Source of the DNA: Thuidium tamariscinum | Taxonomy: Eukaryota > Streptophyta > Bryopsida > Hypnales > Thuidiaceae | Reading direction: 5' to 3' | Assembly (NCBI GenBank): GCA_947034885.2 | Contig: OX344750.2 | Coordinates: 10,140,553-10,204,552 of the forward strand | Length of the DNA: 64,000 nt | Shown here: positions 46,977 to 60,639 of the stretch, in pieces | Layout of the letters: each line of letters begins with the position of its first letter | How positions within the stretch are numbered: the stretch's first letter is position 1 | The notes under the pieces: generated by a model | What the model saw: the letters and a program-made list of their open reading frames with translations, nothing else | What the model was told of the DNA's origin: nothing | Databases searched by the model: none | Translations under genes and position numbers: made by a program

Positions 46977-49900
46977 TTATAGTTTTCTTGATATCACCTC
47001 CTTGAATTGGTATAGGAGAGTGTCTTCGGAGGAACTGTTGCTGAGAGAAATTGCTTCGGTGTGCTTGGAGCTGTACATGTCGATGTAGCGCCGCTGGTTC
47101 GCGGTCAGAGATGCCTTGGAGGTGAGACTGTCGCCTTCAGATTGCATCGGAAGGAGGGAAAGCAGAACTTGAGATACGTCATACATTGATGGACGGTGAG
47201 AGGGGTTGAGCTTCGAGCAAAGAAGAGCGAGCTTGAGAGTTTTCTCCAGAGCGTCCAGATCAAGACACGTAGCTCGAACGTGTGGATCGATCACATCTTG
47301 GATCGTTTTGCCTTCCAGTTTAGACATGACCTGCGAGAAGGTTGCACAAATCTCAGTTCCCAAATTGGTTTATCGATTTTACCAAAAGGTCGCAGAACCG
47401 TTGAAGAAGACGTATTTGCAACAAAGGTGGACTTACAAAAATAATGAGGTAGCAGAAATCTAGGTTATCAGATCATGAATGAGAAAAAACAGTTGTGATT
47501 GGTGTACCCAATCAAGCAGATTCACTTCGTCATCGACGGCCTTCTTGTTCGTGAGAAGCTCCAGGAGAACAATGCCGAAGCTGTACACATCCGATTTTTC
47601 ATTCAAGCGGGACGTCTGTGCATACTCAGGATCTATGTACCCGATTGTGCCCAGGACGTGAGTTGAAGTGTGCGTTCTTGCTGGCTGAATGTTTTTTGCA
47701 ATGCCGAAGTCAGCAACGTGCGCTTCCATATCCAAGTCGAGGAGTATGTTGCATGATTTGACATCTCGGTGGACGACTTGAGGTTTGCAATCTCTATGAA
47801 GGTACGCTAGTCCTTGGGCTGCTCCCGCTGCAATTTTGAGCCTTGTATTCCAGTCGAGCTTGTTCTTCACATGCCCTACACCGGAGATTCATATTTCCCA
47901 TTGTCAGAACAAAGTTTCTTGTCAAAGGAGCTATGCGGAAATTGAAGTTTTCTTATGAAGGTCAATGGATATATGCTTTCCAGATGCAGGTGTTCGTTGG
48001 GAAAGTTACCATGAAGATGATCATAAAGGCTTCCATTTTCCATGTAATCGTAGAAGAGGAAGTTGCCAATGGGGGACATGGAGTAGCCGCGGAGAGTGAC
48101 AAGGTTCCGATGCTTGATGTTCCCTAGCGTCTTCAACTCTGTCTCAAATTCATGGACATTTTGTGCAAATTGGTTGTACAGCTTCTTGATTGCAATGGGA
48201 TGGCCATTCTTAAGGGAACACCTGTAGACTGTGCTTGAACCACCTCGCCCGATCACATACTTCTCGCTGAGGCTCTCTGTGAGTCGCATCATCTCGTCAT
48301 AAGATTGGGGAGCCATGCCCAGGTGAAATATCACAAAACTTGGTGGACCTGCTTTCCATGTCATACAGTGGAAATTAGCACCTGTAAAGTTGGAAGAGCC
48401 TTGCTAGAAGAATGTCTAGATTGGCAAGATTATTGAAAGGCGTGCCTTATTTTCTGAATTCGCTTAAAGAAAACAGAAACTAAGAATAATATGTACTCAC
48501 ATCTAGATTGTCTATATTTCCGTACCTTGGGATGTTTTGTTGGAGGTTTTCAAGAATACTCGTGGTTGTGCATATCGAATGGCCACAACAGTCAGGAGAG
48601 CGAGCAAGCAAAGTGCTGATATAGTAATTCCCCACGTTGCCGATACCCCAAGTGCGCCTGCACAGATGTTGATGTTATTGACTGGCTGCTGGACATCAGC
48701 GCCCGGAGCAAGACTGGAGAAAGATACGAATCAAAAAATTGTGGAAGGAGCATTGCATCAACTTTTGGAATGAAATCTTTCTTTTGTTACATGCAAACCT
48801 GAGGGTTTAGGTGCAATTTCTTTAGGCTGCTGAGTGGCCAGTCCACAAGTCGAACTGCTGTTCATGCAAAGCAGCGGGTTCCCAGTGTAGCTGCCATTAA
48901 TCAAGCGAGGTTTTACAAACCATAAGAAGATGCGCAACGGGAAAATGGTGGAGTCTATCAACTGCTCGAATAAGTTAGACCTCATGGGTGCATGTCAAAC
49001 TGCAATAGTACCTGAATAATTGCTACAATAAATCCTTTTTCTATTAATTAACAACTAACCTGCTGGCTGGAAACTTTGCGAAGACCGGATCTCGTGGGAT
49101 AGCACCCGAGAGATGATTATAAGACAAGTTCCTGCATACAATAACATGATTTCAGAAATCACGGCTCTCTTGGAAGTTTTGAGGTACAGTTTAGACGGGA
49201 AGTTAATGTTTCAAGGGACATTGAGAATGACCTCAAAAACACAATTTTTTCCTCAGAAGGTAATGAGTGTTCTCTTAACATTTCCTGTCATTGATGTACA
49301 AGTGCAGGCAATAAAACAATGTTAGCAAGTATTTAGAACTTACAAGTGTTTCAAGCTGAAGCATTCTTTGAGAGGCACCGGGATGGGGCCTGAAAGATTG
49401 TTATAACTCAAGTCCCTGAACATCATAAGAAACCAAGCAACAATCAGAAAATTACGTGGTTTGAGTACCTATAAGCAGAGAAATCTTGTGGAAGATTAAG
49501 ATATGTAGAGTACTTACAGGGACAGCAGCTCTAGAAGTTGACCTAGCTCTGGTGGAATAGGTCCTTGGATATGGTTGTGCGACAAGTCACTGCAATTACC
49601 CCAAATCAGAAAACTTAAAACCATTTTCTCTCTTGAAGTGCAAGTATTCAATTCAAATCAAAATAGTTACAGAAACAGTCATGGAGTCGCTCTCCTGTCT
49701 ATATACATCTCTCGCTCTGCATACAGAGGCATCATCAACCCTAGACAGTTTTGACAAAAAATTTCAACCCAAGTCTCGCATTCCCAAAAGCGCTTTGAAG
49801 CTTGTAACGTACAGAAAGTTGAGACTCTTCAAGTTGCCTAACACAATCGGGATTGTGCCGTTAAATTTGTTGTCATGAAGATCTCTGCCATCACAATAAA

Positions 49901-52900
49901 GTACGTTACTACTGTCTTCTATGGTCAACGAACAATCAGCAAATTATGCATGTGATGAAATTGCTTGGTTATTTGGTCACCAAGACTCTTAATTCCGTGA
50001 ACTATTTCACAAGTGTAGACCTTGGGTTTGACAGACAACTACGCTGCAAAAACATACCTTGCTAGCTTAAACTCCGAATAAGTGTATTAACTTCTTGAGA
50101 CATGAATGGTCAAATACCTGGTCACTGAATGGAACTCAAAGGAACAAAATGAACAAAGTTTTCTTCTGATGGTTTACTTGTTATGACGATAAGGCAGTGC
50201 TTAAGAAATTAATGTTTTAGTTGGTCTTACATTGTAAGCAGATGCTCCAGGGTCGAGATTGAAGTAGGTATTTGCCCACTCAGATTGTTGTGTGACAAAT
50301 CCCTGCACAAGAATTCATAGGAATTTTGACGACTTATGTGCATTGTACACTACAGTACAAAGATGTGAGAATGGATATAAATTGCTGTATATGTTTTCAC
50401 AAATTAGCTCATATTTGTAACATTGGGAAGTCCAACAGTTGCTGTTCTATGGAGAGGCAAAGGAGAGTTTAGACTTACAGTATGTCGAGGTTCACAATCA
50501 TTCCTATCTCTTCTGGCACACTTCCGGTGAAGTGGTTCGATGACAAATTTCTGGCCAAAATAACCGGTGGCTGATCAGTACTAAATTAGAATGACCATGG
50601 AATGCCATTTTGAAATCTCCTGAAATCAGATTCACAACAACTCAAGAGACTCACAGTAGGGTGAGGTTGGTCAGCTGCTGAAGTTCTGGAGAAATGCTTC
50701 CACTTAAATTGTTTCCGTGCACATTCCTGATCGTACACCTCAAAACACCTCAATACCAGATCTCGCTTATGCATGCCCAAGATGAGACTGAATGAAAACC
50801 CTTTCAATCAAAATAAACTATTTACTTCAGGAACTTTTGGATAACATCATAATGAGAATCTTCACAGGATTCATAAGATCTCCCTGTGGTTTGACCATAG
50901 ATAGACTTCTCAATGAATCACAAGGAAAACTCTCTTCAAGACATTGTCTAATTTTACTGAAATCATTGTAAAATATTAGACTCACACATTTTGATACAAG
51001 AATAATTGAACAGAAAAGCAGTCCTCTGAACTAAGCATGGGAACAAGTATGATCTTACAAAATGTTAAGAGCAGTCAAAGAGCTGATATTTTCTGGAATT
51101 GGCCCGGAGAGCAGATTGCCAGACAAATCCCTGCAAGATGGTGATTGTCACTCTTACTGATCCTTTGGGTTTCATAAAATAATTTCGGGAGATTGACCAA
51201 ATTGAAAATTATATTCTCCCAGGAAAGTCTCTTAAATCCGGAGTTAAACATTGAAGACTTACAGTTCAAATAGGCCTGTGAGGTAGCTTAATTCGGACGG
51301 TATCGCTCCCGTCAAACCGTTACCGCTCAGTTCTCTGTGGGAAATAACAAACGTTTCAGAAGATATCCTCTCCTTTTCCAACCGAGATAGACACTCCTAA
51401 TACTGGTCTCGAGAGTTTTCGCTTAGAAATTTTGAGCACATGGAAACAGAGCCGGTTTAAATAGCCGTAAGACAAATAAAGACTGAGAGAAAAGAAGTTT
51501 CTTACAGGTAGTTCAGTCGAGACATGTTTCCAAATTCCATCGGTATAGACCCTGTTATGTTGTTGTTGTAGAGATATCTGTAAATTTGAATCTCATTGTC
51601 AGCCACTGCAGAGGTAACTTTTGCGAAAGTCACCGTACAACATTGTTACATCTTTCGAGCAAAAACTTAGTCTAGCTAATTCAAAATTTAGACAGAAAAA
51701 TGGCTACGAATTCAACTTACAGTTTAGTAAGTGAAGTAAGATTCCCGAGGATTGGAGGAATCTCTCCATGTAGCTGGTTGTTACTCAGATCTCTGGATCA
51801 AATAAAAAGTTACTTGTGATTTCCCCAAAACATGAATAAACTCCCAATTTGCAATGAAGGTGGATGCATGAAGGAAGAATGCAGTTCCTACTCGCACTAT
51901 TATACTAATGCTACTCTTGAGCCAGCACTCTTTCTACAATTCAGATTAGATGAATATATTAAGCAATCCCGTAAAGCTTAAATTTAGCATACAAGACATT
52001 GTTTATAACAAGGATACTTACAAAATCACAAGGGCTTGCATTAGCCCTAAAACTTCAGGAATTACACCAGAAAGAGAGTTCGATTCCAACGACCTGCACA
52101 AGGGTAGATAGAACATTAGTTGACGGTCAGTTCTCTTACACTTGAAATGTCCGCTTGGGCACATGGAACGCAATACGTGAATCCACTCCAAAAGTCGGGA
52201 GAAAATTGTACTTACAAGGTGCTGACTTGTAAGTATCCAATGTTGTAAGGAATCTCCCCAGAAAAATTGTTATAGCTCAAGTCCCTGCCGAAAAGTATTC
52301 AATAGTCAGACTCTAAACTGCCTACATAACCGTTCAAGAATCTCAGAAGCTTAGAGAATAATGTGAAATGAAAAATTAAGACCACATGAAGCTTACAATA
52401 TCTGAAACGATGTGCAGTTTCCGACGCCGGGCGGGAGTGGCCCTGAAAGTTTGTTCTCTCGAACATTGCTGCGATCAAAACAGGAAACCGAGCTTCTGTC
52501 AAACTTTATTACGAAAGGCTGGTACGATTTCAGTCTAGACTACGGGAGAGGAATTATGTCCGTCCTGTTTTGCAAACACGTCTTCTTCAGCGAATAAGGT
52601 GGATGTAACAACCATTTTCACAAGGACCATCATTAGTTGCATTCAAAAATAATTTAATGGAAGACTTTGAAACTCACAAATATGCAAGCTGTGTTAATTT
52701 GCACATGTCATCGGACAACCCCCCGGTGAGCTGGTTTGACTTCAACATCCTGCAAGTCAAAAATCAAGAAGATACAGTCGATGAGGAAAGTCTTAATTAC
52801 AGGACCAGATGGCATGTAGGGACAATCACGATCAACAAAGACATCAATTCAAGAAACTGTCAACAGTGCAACAAAGGTGCAAGACTGCTTAAGTCTAACG

Positions 52901-55357
52901 GAACATAAAGAGTTGTTGCAAGACAGGAAAACTCATAAATTGGAATTAGTTTACACGGTAAAATAGACTCAGTCCCATGGATTGCAACTTACAGGTATTG
53001 CAGCGTTTCACTCCAATAGAGTAACGAAGGTATGGGACCCGACAGGTTGTTGATCTGCATATCCCTGTTCACAAAGAGGAAGTCTTTGCTGTCAGTAGCA
53101 TACACGACCAAGTGCAGTATGCGCACGAATGATGAAGTAACCTACAAAGTCTACACAGAAAACACGTTGTTACTGGTTGAAGAAGCTTACAGGTACTTCA
53201 AATTTGAGAGGCTTGCAAATGAAGATGGAATAGGCCCCGAGAGCTTGTTATTCCTCAGACTCCTACACCCGATTTCTCAACACTTCAGAAACTGCTGTTA
53301 TGGATTTTTTCATATGAAAACAAAAACTGAAGCTAGCCGTGGAAAATACATGCAGCTCGATTTTCAGGAGGTACTAATAACTTACAAGTGTTCAAGCTGC
53401 TGTAACTGTGACAGGAGGTATGGTATCTCGCCAATGAGATTATTCGCAGACAAATCTCTGCAGCCAAGGGAGCACCTCTTAGCCACCGGCCTCAAAATAT
53501 CACGTTCTCACCCGGTTAATTGACGTACTCAAGCTAAACTTTCAAAGCCACCTCGGTCACCAATTTCAGTTACTCCTGTAGTGTTGATGTCAGCAATGAA
53601 AGACATTGAAATTGATATTGTAGGAACAGAGCATCGAAGTTATGGACTGACTTAAATACGACCACAATGGCAAACTTCCATTTATACTTACAGCCATTTC
53701 AGACTCGTGCAATTGCATATTTCAACCGGAAGCTGGCCGGATATGTTGTTCTGACTGAAATCCCTGTACAAAATAGAGAAAATTGGACAATTAGCCTGAT
53801 GAACATCCAGTTCGGGACGTACAAGGTGAAGCAAATCTCACAGTACTCCTCGAATCTCTTTAATATGAACACCTCTAAAGCGACAGTCTAGAAAGTCCTG
53901 CAAATTAACTTTTCATAGCTACTTGACACAGTGGCAGCAGCTTTAAAACTTGTCACACTGTCGACTGCTCAACACTTGAAACTATGCCATGATAGCCATT
54001 TTAGAGACCGCAGGCTGTCAGATGAATTCTCAGGTCAGGGAGAACCTCGTACAAAAGTCGACTGGTGATACAAATATGCTCGTCTCGCAAGAAATAATCT
54101 AATGCATACAAAATATTGGATGCTTCAAAAATGGGACTCTTGTCAACTTTCTAGGTCACTCAAGTATGAGTCTTACAAAATTTCGAGGCTCGGTAAGAGT
54201 CCTATCGACGGTGAGATTTCTCCTCCAAGACCCAGGTCCGATAAATTCCTGTACACCAGACAGAGCTTAGAAATTTTCGACAAGAAAGCCCACAACGAGC
54301 GGAACCATGAGCACGAAGATCAAATGCTTGGCAAATAACAACCGCACTCCCCTCCAGGAAGTTCCTTTCTGCAGCTCCATAGCCACTAAACCCTGAGGGC
54401 CATAAACCACCAAGAACTCTCACTACGACGATGGACACTTGACACTTTGGAACTTACAATGCAGTCACTTCGAAGGTCAGATTGTTGCAGGTCACTCCTA
54501 TCCACCCACAAGGCGATTGGCTGCCGCTGTTCCAGTCTTGCAACTCGTGGTCGCCATTCAGAAATGCCGCTTTCAGGTTCACCAGAGCGCGCACTGCGTG
54601 GCATCGCACAATATTTCCTCAGACTTGCCATGGAGAGACTGAAACGAAATTTCTTAAACTGTTTCAGATCAGTCTATAACTTCGTACTAGCTGCTGGGAC
54701 TCCAACTTTCTCGCAAAACCTCAGTAGTAGCTCGAGATGAAGCATAAAGATTTTATCGGGTTTCAGGCTTGCGTTGAGTGTTAATAGTTCTCGGACAATG
54801 TTCAAATATTGCAGCAGCTATCAATAACAAATAATACTCAGTGTCTACCGTCCCTGCAATATATCTACGAGCATGACATTGTGGGGCGTTTCTTCATAGA
54901 CATTGCAGCGTGACTTTGTAGAAAATAGTATCACTACTGAAACTTCTCAAAAAGTTGCGTTATTCAAGAACTAAAACATTTTATTTTTTCACGCTTCTTG
55001 ATCTCTCAAGAATGCTAGCTTTCGAGGGAGAATTTTGGACAAAGAGTAAAACTACAGAAACTTCTTGCGCGCTGCAGTACTTTGAGAGCTACGTGCACAG
55101 GAATTTTGATTCAATTGCAGCTTCTTGATCTTCCAACAATGTTAATCAACCCTTGAGGGTCAAGGACATGAGCTCTCCCAATAGGCAGTCATCCCAGAAA
55201 TTAGCTCAACGAGCCAGCAGAGGAATTATCTACATACGAAAATTCACTCACCCTCCTCAGGTAAGGATATTGCTACCGCCATTGCGCTCCATGAGATGAG
55301 AACAATAAGAAACTTGACAACAAGATGTTGTGTCCATTGCAAAGAAGCTCCTGTCAT
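46977..55357 (-). CDS. ERECTA: ERECTA-family LRR receptor kinase, 27 exons
   Basis: ERECTA-family receptors bind EPF/EPFL peptides at the plasma membrane and control stomatal patterning and organ growth. Minus-strand exons: 55252-55357 (signal peptide, [18 protein letters not shown]); 54458-54593 (LRR cap, [17 protein letters not shown]); nineteen LRR exons of 72 bases (one of 69) from 54177-54248 to about 49345; 49060-49131 (LRR20); 48799-48890; 48526-48657 (membrane helix, [17 protein letters not shown]); kinase 48010-48348, 47508-47875, 46977-47330. Phases agree, giving about 987 aa (Arabidopsis ERECTA 976). Each LRR aligns in order with ERECTA, e.g. [18 protein letters not shown] and [18 protein letters not shown]. 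The kinase has [30 protein letters not shown] and [11 protein letters not shown], so it looks active. An extra decayed LRR-like exon lies between LRR1 and LRR2. ERECTA versus ERL cannot be told. Confidence 0.95.
53842..53897 (-). pseudogene. decayed extra LRR exon inside the ERECTA-type gene
   Basis: On the minus strand this segment is bounded by GCAG and GTGAG like the true LRR exons, and one frame ([19 protein letters not shown]) resembles an LRR with the G-x-I-x-x-E-I spacing. It is 56 bases instead of 72. In the phase needed to join LRR1, it meets a stop after two codons. ERECTA passes directly from LRR1 to LRR2, so skipping this segment gives the expected protein. Confidence 0.5.
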
Positions 55358-58300
55358 CTTGCTGCTGCTGCCGCCTAGCTAAGTTTCAACGCCTCCAATA
55401 AAACTAAGCCGACCTCTCACCACCGATCCCCTACACACAATTTGCAACCGAAGCTTGCGAATGGACGCAACGGCTTGCCAACAGCCAGCAATTGCAAGCA
55501 AGCAGGTGAGCCGCAAAACATCCCAACGAAGTGACAGTCCAGAATCTGAGCCCGAGGAAGACAATGCCGTCACAGAGCAACACCTTGAGCTGCGCTAGCT
55601 AGCTTAGCTGCAGCCTGCCTGAGACTGGTAGCCTCCTCGAAAACCTCTCCTACCTGAAACTCCTGAAGGTCTACTGCCTGACAAGCTGAGGCGGCAATGA
55701 GTATCACGGGTCAGAAGAAGTGGGGCACCTCAGACAGTGAGAGAAACTAAACTTACTTGAACTTGTAGGCAACAGGCCTGGGATCATCGATCTTACGCTT
55801 ACAATGCCAATGAGTACCTACAGTGGTAGATATACGGTCAGCCAGACCGGCCTTCAACATAGCTTTGCAAGCCTTGCAAGGCCGGGAGAAAGAAAAAGAC
55901 GGCATTGGTACTGAGAAAATCCCAAGCGGCTGCAGTCAAAGAGAAAAAGTCAGGTTTTTGGAAATTAAACTGCAACTGAGTGAAGGACTCTATTTCATTG
56001 ACTAAAAGCTAGCTAGCTAAACCAAAAAATGAAAATCTGGGTGCTGTGGAAATCACCGGCAAGTTAAGGGCACTCATCAAAGCTTAGATCTGGGTGTATT
56101 ATGATGGGGAGGAGTGAGCGATCCCCATTGGGGATTCCATCAGTCGTCAGTCCTGCAGATGAACCTACTCTATTACTGCACTGGGGGCAGTCACTTCTGT
56201 ACCACCGCGAAAACCATGTCATGAGTGTACTATTCTTAACTGTGGTAATTTGGAAACCAGGGGAAAGCCTGGGAAGCTTAATCGGAAGGGGGGGAAGACA
56301 TTTATTTGGGGCAGTGTAAAAATCGATTTTTCAATTGCTGAGTTCACTGACGAAGTTGCTTACATCTATGAAAGAAAACTTTTCAGTGAGATAAATGTTT
56401 AATATTCATCTAAAAAGTGAACATTCATGCAGAAAGAGTGATATCGTCTCAAGGAGACGTACTGTAGCAATTCTGCAATTTTATCCACTGAGAATAGGGG
56501 GCTATGTCACCAAAATTTCTCTCAAAAAAATTACTAGCTTGAGTGTAAATCTATTGTACTCTCCAAAAAAAAGGGGCTAAAGGGAAGGATCTCACTTAGG
56601 TATAGAGTTCTAATGTTGTATAGAGAGCATTTCTTCCAACCCTTAAAACTCCGTCCCTCTTTAGTTTTGGGATGATGAGTAATCAATTTTAACATGTATC
56701 AACCTCTATCTTTACTTTGGCTGGCCCACCAAATGAGCCAAATTTGAAAGGGGTCACTAATCCCTCTACAAGTTATCTTCTTTTTTAGGATTAACAAGTC
56801 ATCTTGATAAATGGTAACTAGCTTATTTTTTGCTTTTACAAGTTATGTGACTTGTGGTTGGTTGGAGGTTTATTTTAGTGAGTTGTACTATAAGGGATAC
56901 AAGTGGCCATACCCTCTAAATTGGACAGATCTCCATTGAAGGGGCTGGGGTATTTGCAGGGCTGCAGGAGATGCTCTGGTCACATACATTTACCCCCCTT
57001 CGTAGGCCAGGCTGCAGGTACCACACCGGCCTCGGAACTTACTCGACCTTGACAGAGCCTCCCGGCCCTGCCAGTACTGCCTGCCTGGTAAAACTGGAAA
57101 TGCAGAGCTACTAGACAGGCGGGGCTTGAAGTGAAACTGGAAATGCACAGCTAGACGAGACGAGACAGGGCGGGGCTGGCTTGAAGTGAAACCTCCCGCC
57201 GGGATGAAAACAGGAGGAACGGACTCCGTCAAGCACATGCATTGGTGGCAAAAACAAGCAAATTAAGAACTAGCAAATAAATTCAAAGGACAGGAGGAAA
57301 GGGTCTAACTTACCTTCGTAAGGTAGCTAGACGAACCCTCTCGCTCGATCTGACACAACCATGTCGATATAAAGAGAAATGCTCAACAAACCTGGGTGAT
57401 GGTACAACTATCAACTTATAGTATTGGAGGATGCGGAGATTCATTTGAAACAATAAAGAATTCGGAATTCACTGAACTAGGGGTGGCTGAAGTGGGTTAT
57501 ATATGCTGCTAATCATTGGCACAGGCGGACAGATCGGATTAAGTTAACCCTGGTTGGAAAGTTTACACATTTGTGCTGACACCATTACCTCCGATTCATC
57601 AAGTTAGGGTAGTCATGCTGGCATGGGAAGTTGTTGTTTGGAAATTTCAAGATATTGTTTGATTGAATGAATCAGATATTATTTGGGAAAAAATATGGCC
57701 TTTGCTCGTGAGAAAACCGTCTGGAGTATGGACTGTGGAGCACTCGCACGGAAAAGCGTGGGAAGGGTGGGCAGCTAGGTAGCTCCTATCCTTCTCAGGT
57801 TCGTCAAATTAGTCACACAAAGGAAGGTTGTCTCAGTTCTGGAGATTCTAACATGCAGAGAATAAGTTAGATTACTTCAAGTAATTAATTGAGAAATTAC
57901 TTGGACAACTGAAACTTTGCCTTAGTTCATCGTCTTGAATGAATATATATGAACTGTGCAAGTGCGGAGAAATTGGCGGAGAGGGAGGGATGACAAGCTA
58001 CTGGAGCTCCTACCCTTCTCAGGTATTCATTCTTCCCACTCCGTCGATCTGTCCCGCAAAGTTAATTTCTTGCAGCAGTTACAGTAAGTTCACTTGAAGC
58101 GCTTCAGTTCGTCCTTGAAGCCCTGGCATGCTCTGTGCGTGCCTGCACAGACAGATAGGCAGACAGGCCTAGCCTGCAGACAGACAGACGAATCGAATAT
58201 TTGAATTTCTGCTGCTGCTGCTGCCTGATCTGAGAGTGAGAATGAACGTTCAGTTCCGATCCATCCGGCCATATATTCTACGTTTTGTGTCATGAAAAAG

Positions 58301-58900
58301 TACGTGGATACCGGTATTGGGCGCGGCAATTTGAACTGATCGAAAGGCCTTCCGTCGCAGAGAATCCTCCGTCCGCAGGCTCTGCCACGGATTTTCGGAA
58401 ACTGCAAACATTGCAACATACTCCCCACCAGCCATCGATGAATCCAAACTGAAAAACTGAAACAAGGTGCGCAGACTGAGCGAGTGACTAAAGCTCCTCG
58501 CTGGGCGACAAGCGGAGATACAGTCACGAGGGTACTGTAGCAGGTTGTTGCGCAAATGACCCACAACTGTTGTCCACAAGAAGACCAATACAACTACTTG
58601 GTAGTTACGTATAAGCTCGGGGCAGCGCCCGAGGAGGAGGACATTGCACAATGGAAAGGACCGACGAGGAGGGCGGAGCCCAATGAGGAAGCTCTTTCAT
58701 GACACAATGCCTGACAACAAGAAGCTTTGCTCAACACAAACCACATGAAGAAAATTGGGATGACATATAGGATGAAAGTAAACAATTGGGATGACAAAAT
58801 ACATAAGTAATGCTTGATAACGCAATTTTGCCCACATAATCAAGCATTAGGTCTTGAGTGTGACATAAAACTGCCTATCCTAAATATGAATATGACATTT
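55358..58900 (-). promoter_or_regulatory. upstream and probable 5' leader region of the ERECTA-type gene
   Basis: The sequence stays more GC-rich and less repetitive than the far intergenic DNA up to about 58700, suggesting a long leader or promoter. Donor-like sites on the minus strand (AAG|GTAAGTT near 57315 and CAA|GTAAGTT near 55755) would allow 5' UTR introns, but none can be proven. Short CAGACAGA and (GCT)n runs lie at about 58140-58220. The open frames here (for example 58090-58651 minus) have no domain. Confidence 0.35.
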
Positions 58901-58990
58901 TCTTCTTGTGGTTGACATGTACGTGTCTTCAATCTAGTGACTATCCTAAATATACTATAATCATAGAAGGTTTCTTTAACCCCTACATAA

Positions 58991-59388
58991 GGTAGAACCA
59001 CCTATAACCAATCGGTCCCCCATAGCCAACCTCATGATGGAGGTATTTTCAACCAAGGCTAGAATGATTTTTTTTCTCATTTTTAAAGTTGGGACTAAAA
59101 GTTTATGGGACATATTCCAAAGTAGTGTGCAAAAAGGTAGAAAAGAGTGAGTATAAATGTAATTTTTTGCGTGATCAAAATTAGAAGACTCCATAGATTG
59201 GCATTTGGTCAAGCACACTTTATGCCTTCCAAAATTCATAGTAATTTCAATTCATGTGATAAAATTACCAAAATTTTTGCAATCCTCATCATTTCTATCT
59301 TTACACCTTTGAAAATATTTGTTTTACTTTGCACTACATTAGATCATGCCTAGAATGCCTTAAATGATCGGTTATGAGTGGTTCTACC
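58991..59388. mobile_element. 398-bp hairpin-ended element nested in the TTAA element
   Basis: It starts GGTAGAACCACCTATAACC and ends GGTTATGAGTGGTTCTACC, an almost perfect inverted pair, flanked by TAA on the left and TTA on the right. No coding sequence. A related GAACCTATAACCAAT motif recurs near 59908. Confidence 0.65.
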
Positions 59389-60198
59389 TTAGTAATTTCA
59401 GGCAGATCACTACGGATGGAGCTTTTAAATTATTTTTTGAAATTTTCACACAACATATGCCTAAGGAGCATTTTCAAGGTCCAACAATTTTCATAGTTTT
59501 TTTATTGTATGGTTAATCCCTAAAAGTTCAAGGGCGCAATGTGTCATCTTCAAATTTTCAATGGCAGATTCTCAATAGGGTGAAATAAATCTTAATATTT
59601 TATAAAGTAGAATTTTGTAGAGTAATGTGTTTACATACTTGTTACATTTTTATTTTCAAAATTTGAATATGAGAAATATTTTTAAAAATTATTTGAATAT
59701 ATAGTCTAACAAAAAAGAAGGAGCAAATACAATGTTTTTCCAATGAAAGGAGAAGTAGAGATGAGAAAAAAAATTGGGGGGACATTTCTAGTCTTTATTC
59801 TATACAAATAAAAATAATTTGGAGAAATGTTTTTCAAAATATTATTTTTAGCAATTTTTAAATAAAAATTTCAATCTAATGTTAAAAATACAAAATAATT
59901 ATAGTAGAGGAACCTATAACCAATAAAATAAGCACATCTAGACATGATCTAGGGTAGTGCAAGGCATGTTAAATGTTTTTAGAGGTGCATCAATTGAAAC
60001 AATGGGGATTGTAGAAAAATTTGTAATTTTATCTCTTGAATTAAAACTACTATGAATTTTGAAAGGCAAGAGTTTGAATTGACCATTGACCAACACCTAG
60101 AGTTATCCAATTCCAATCATTCATAAACTACTTTTCCGGTCATTGATTCCTACTTACTTACTCACTTATATCTCATGAATTTACTGGTCTTAACTTTC

Positions 60199-60329
60199 AT
60201 TCCATTATGATTATAAGATGAAAGTCATAAGGAAATTAAGTTAGTGGGTAGGTATGGTTTTCAGAGACTCTAAACCTACCCACAAACTTAAATCCTTCAT
60301 ACCTTTCATCTCATTAATCATAATGGAAT
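60199..60329. repeat. 131-bp imperfect hairpin
   Basis: ATTCCATTATGATTATAAGA at the left pairs with TCATTAATCATAATGGAAT at the right, and the inner arms AAGTTAGTGGGTAGG and CCTACCCACAAACTT also pair around a short loop. It could be a small MITE or a hairpin RNA precursor. Confidence 0.65.
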
Positions 60330-60639
60330 CACTTAAAGCTTCCCATATATACATAAATCTAAAGAATGAAATTCAAATTTTTTATTTTCATAGAAAGTGA
60401 TTTTTTTTTTAAATTTATGGGTTGCTTGGGTTACTGAAAGATCAAAGAAAATCATGTATCATGCAATAACTTTTCAAGTATGTCATCCAAAGTTATGAAA
60501 ATTGTTGGGCCTTAAAGCTATTCTTTAGGCACACATTGTGTAAGAATTTCAAAGAATTTTTAAAAAAAAATCCATCTATAGTGAGTTGCCCAAATTTGCT
60601 ATATTGCTAGAAAACATAACTTGGTCTTTTAGAGGTTAA

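Larger units (their letters stand above)
58980..60635. mobile_element. possible composite TTAA-flanked element with a nested hairpin
   Basis: The left end is TTAA followed by CCCCTACATAAGG (58976 on) and the right end reads CCTTTTAGAGG-like before TTAA (60636-60639); the reverse complement TTAACCTCTAAAAGACC is close to the 920-bp family terminus. Sub-terminal blocks near 59400-59500 and 60480-60590 are inverted copies (CCAACAATTTTCATA against TATGAAAATTGTTGG). The left arm is split by a hairpin element at 58991-59388. Confidence 0.45.

Noticed and set aside
58090-58651. Two long overlapping minus-strand frames (167 and 133 codons)
   Set aside because: No recognisable domain, Cys-rich and repeat-derived at the ends (CAGA and GCT runs), and no splice-linked partner. 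Best seen as chance frames in the upstream region of the receptor kinase.
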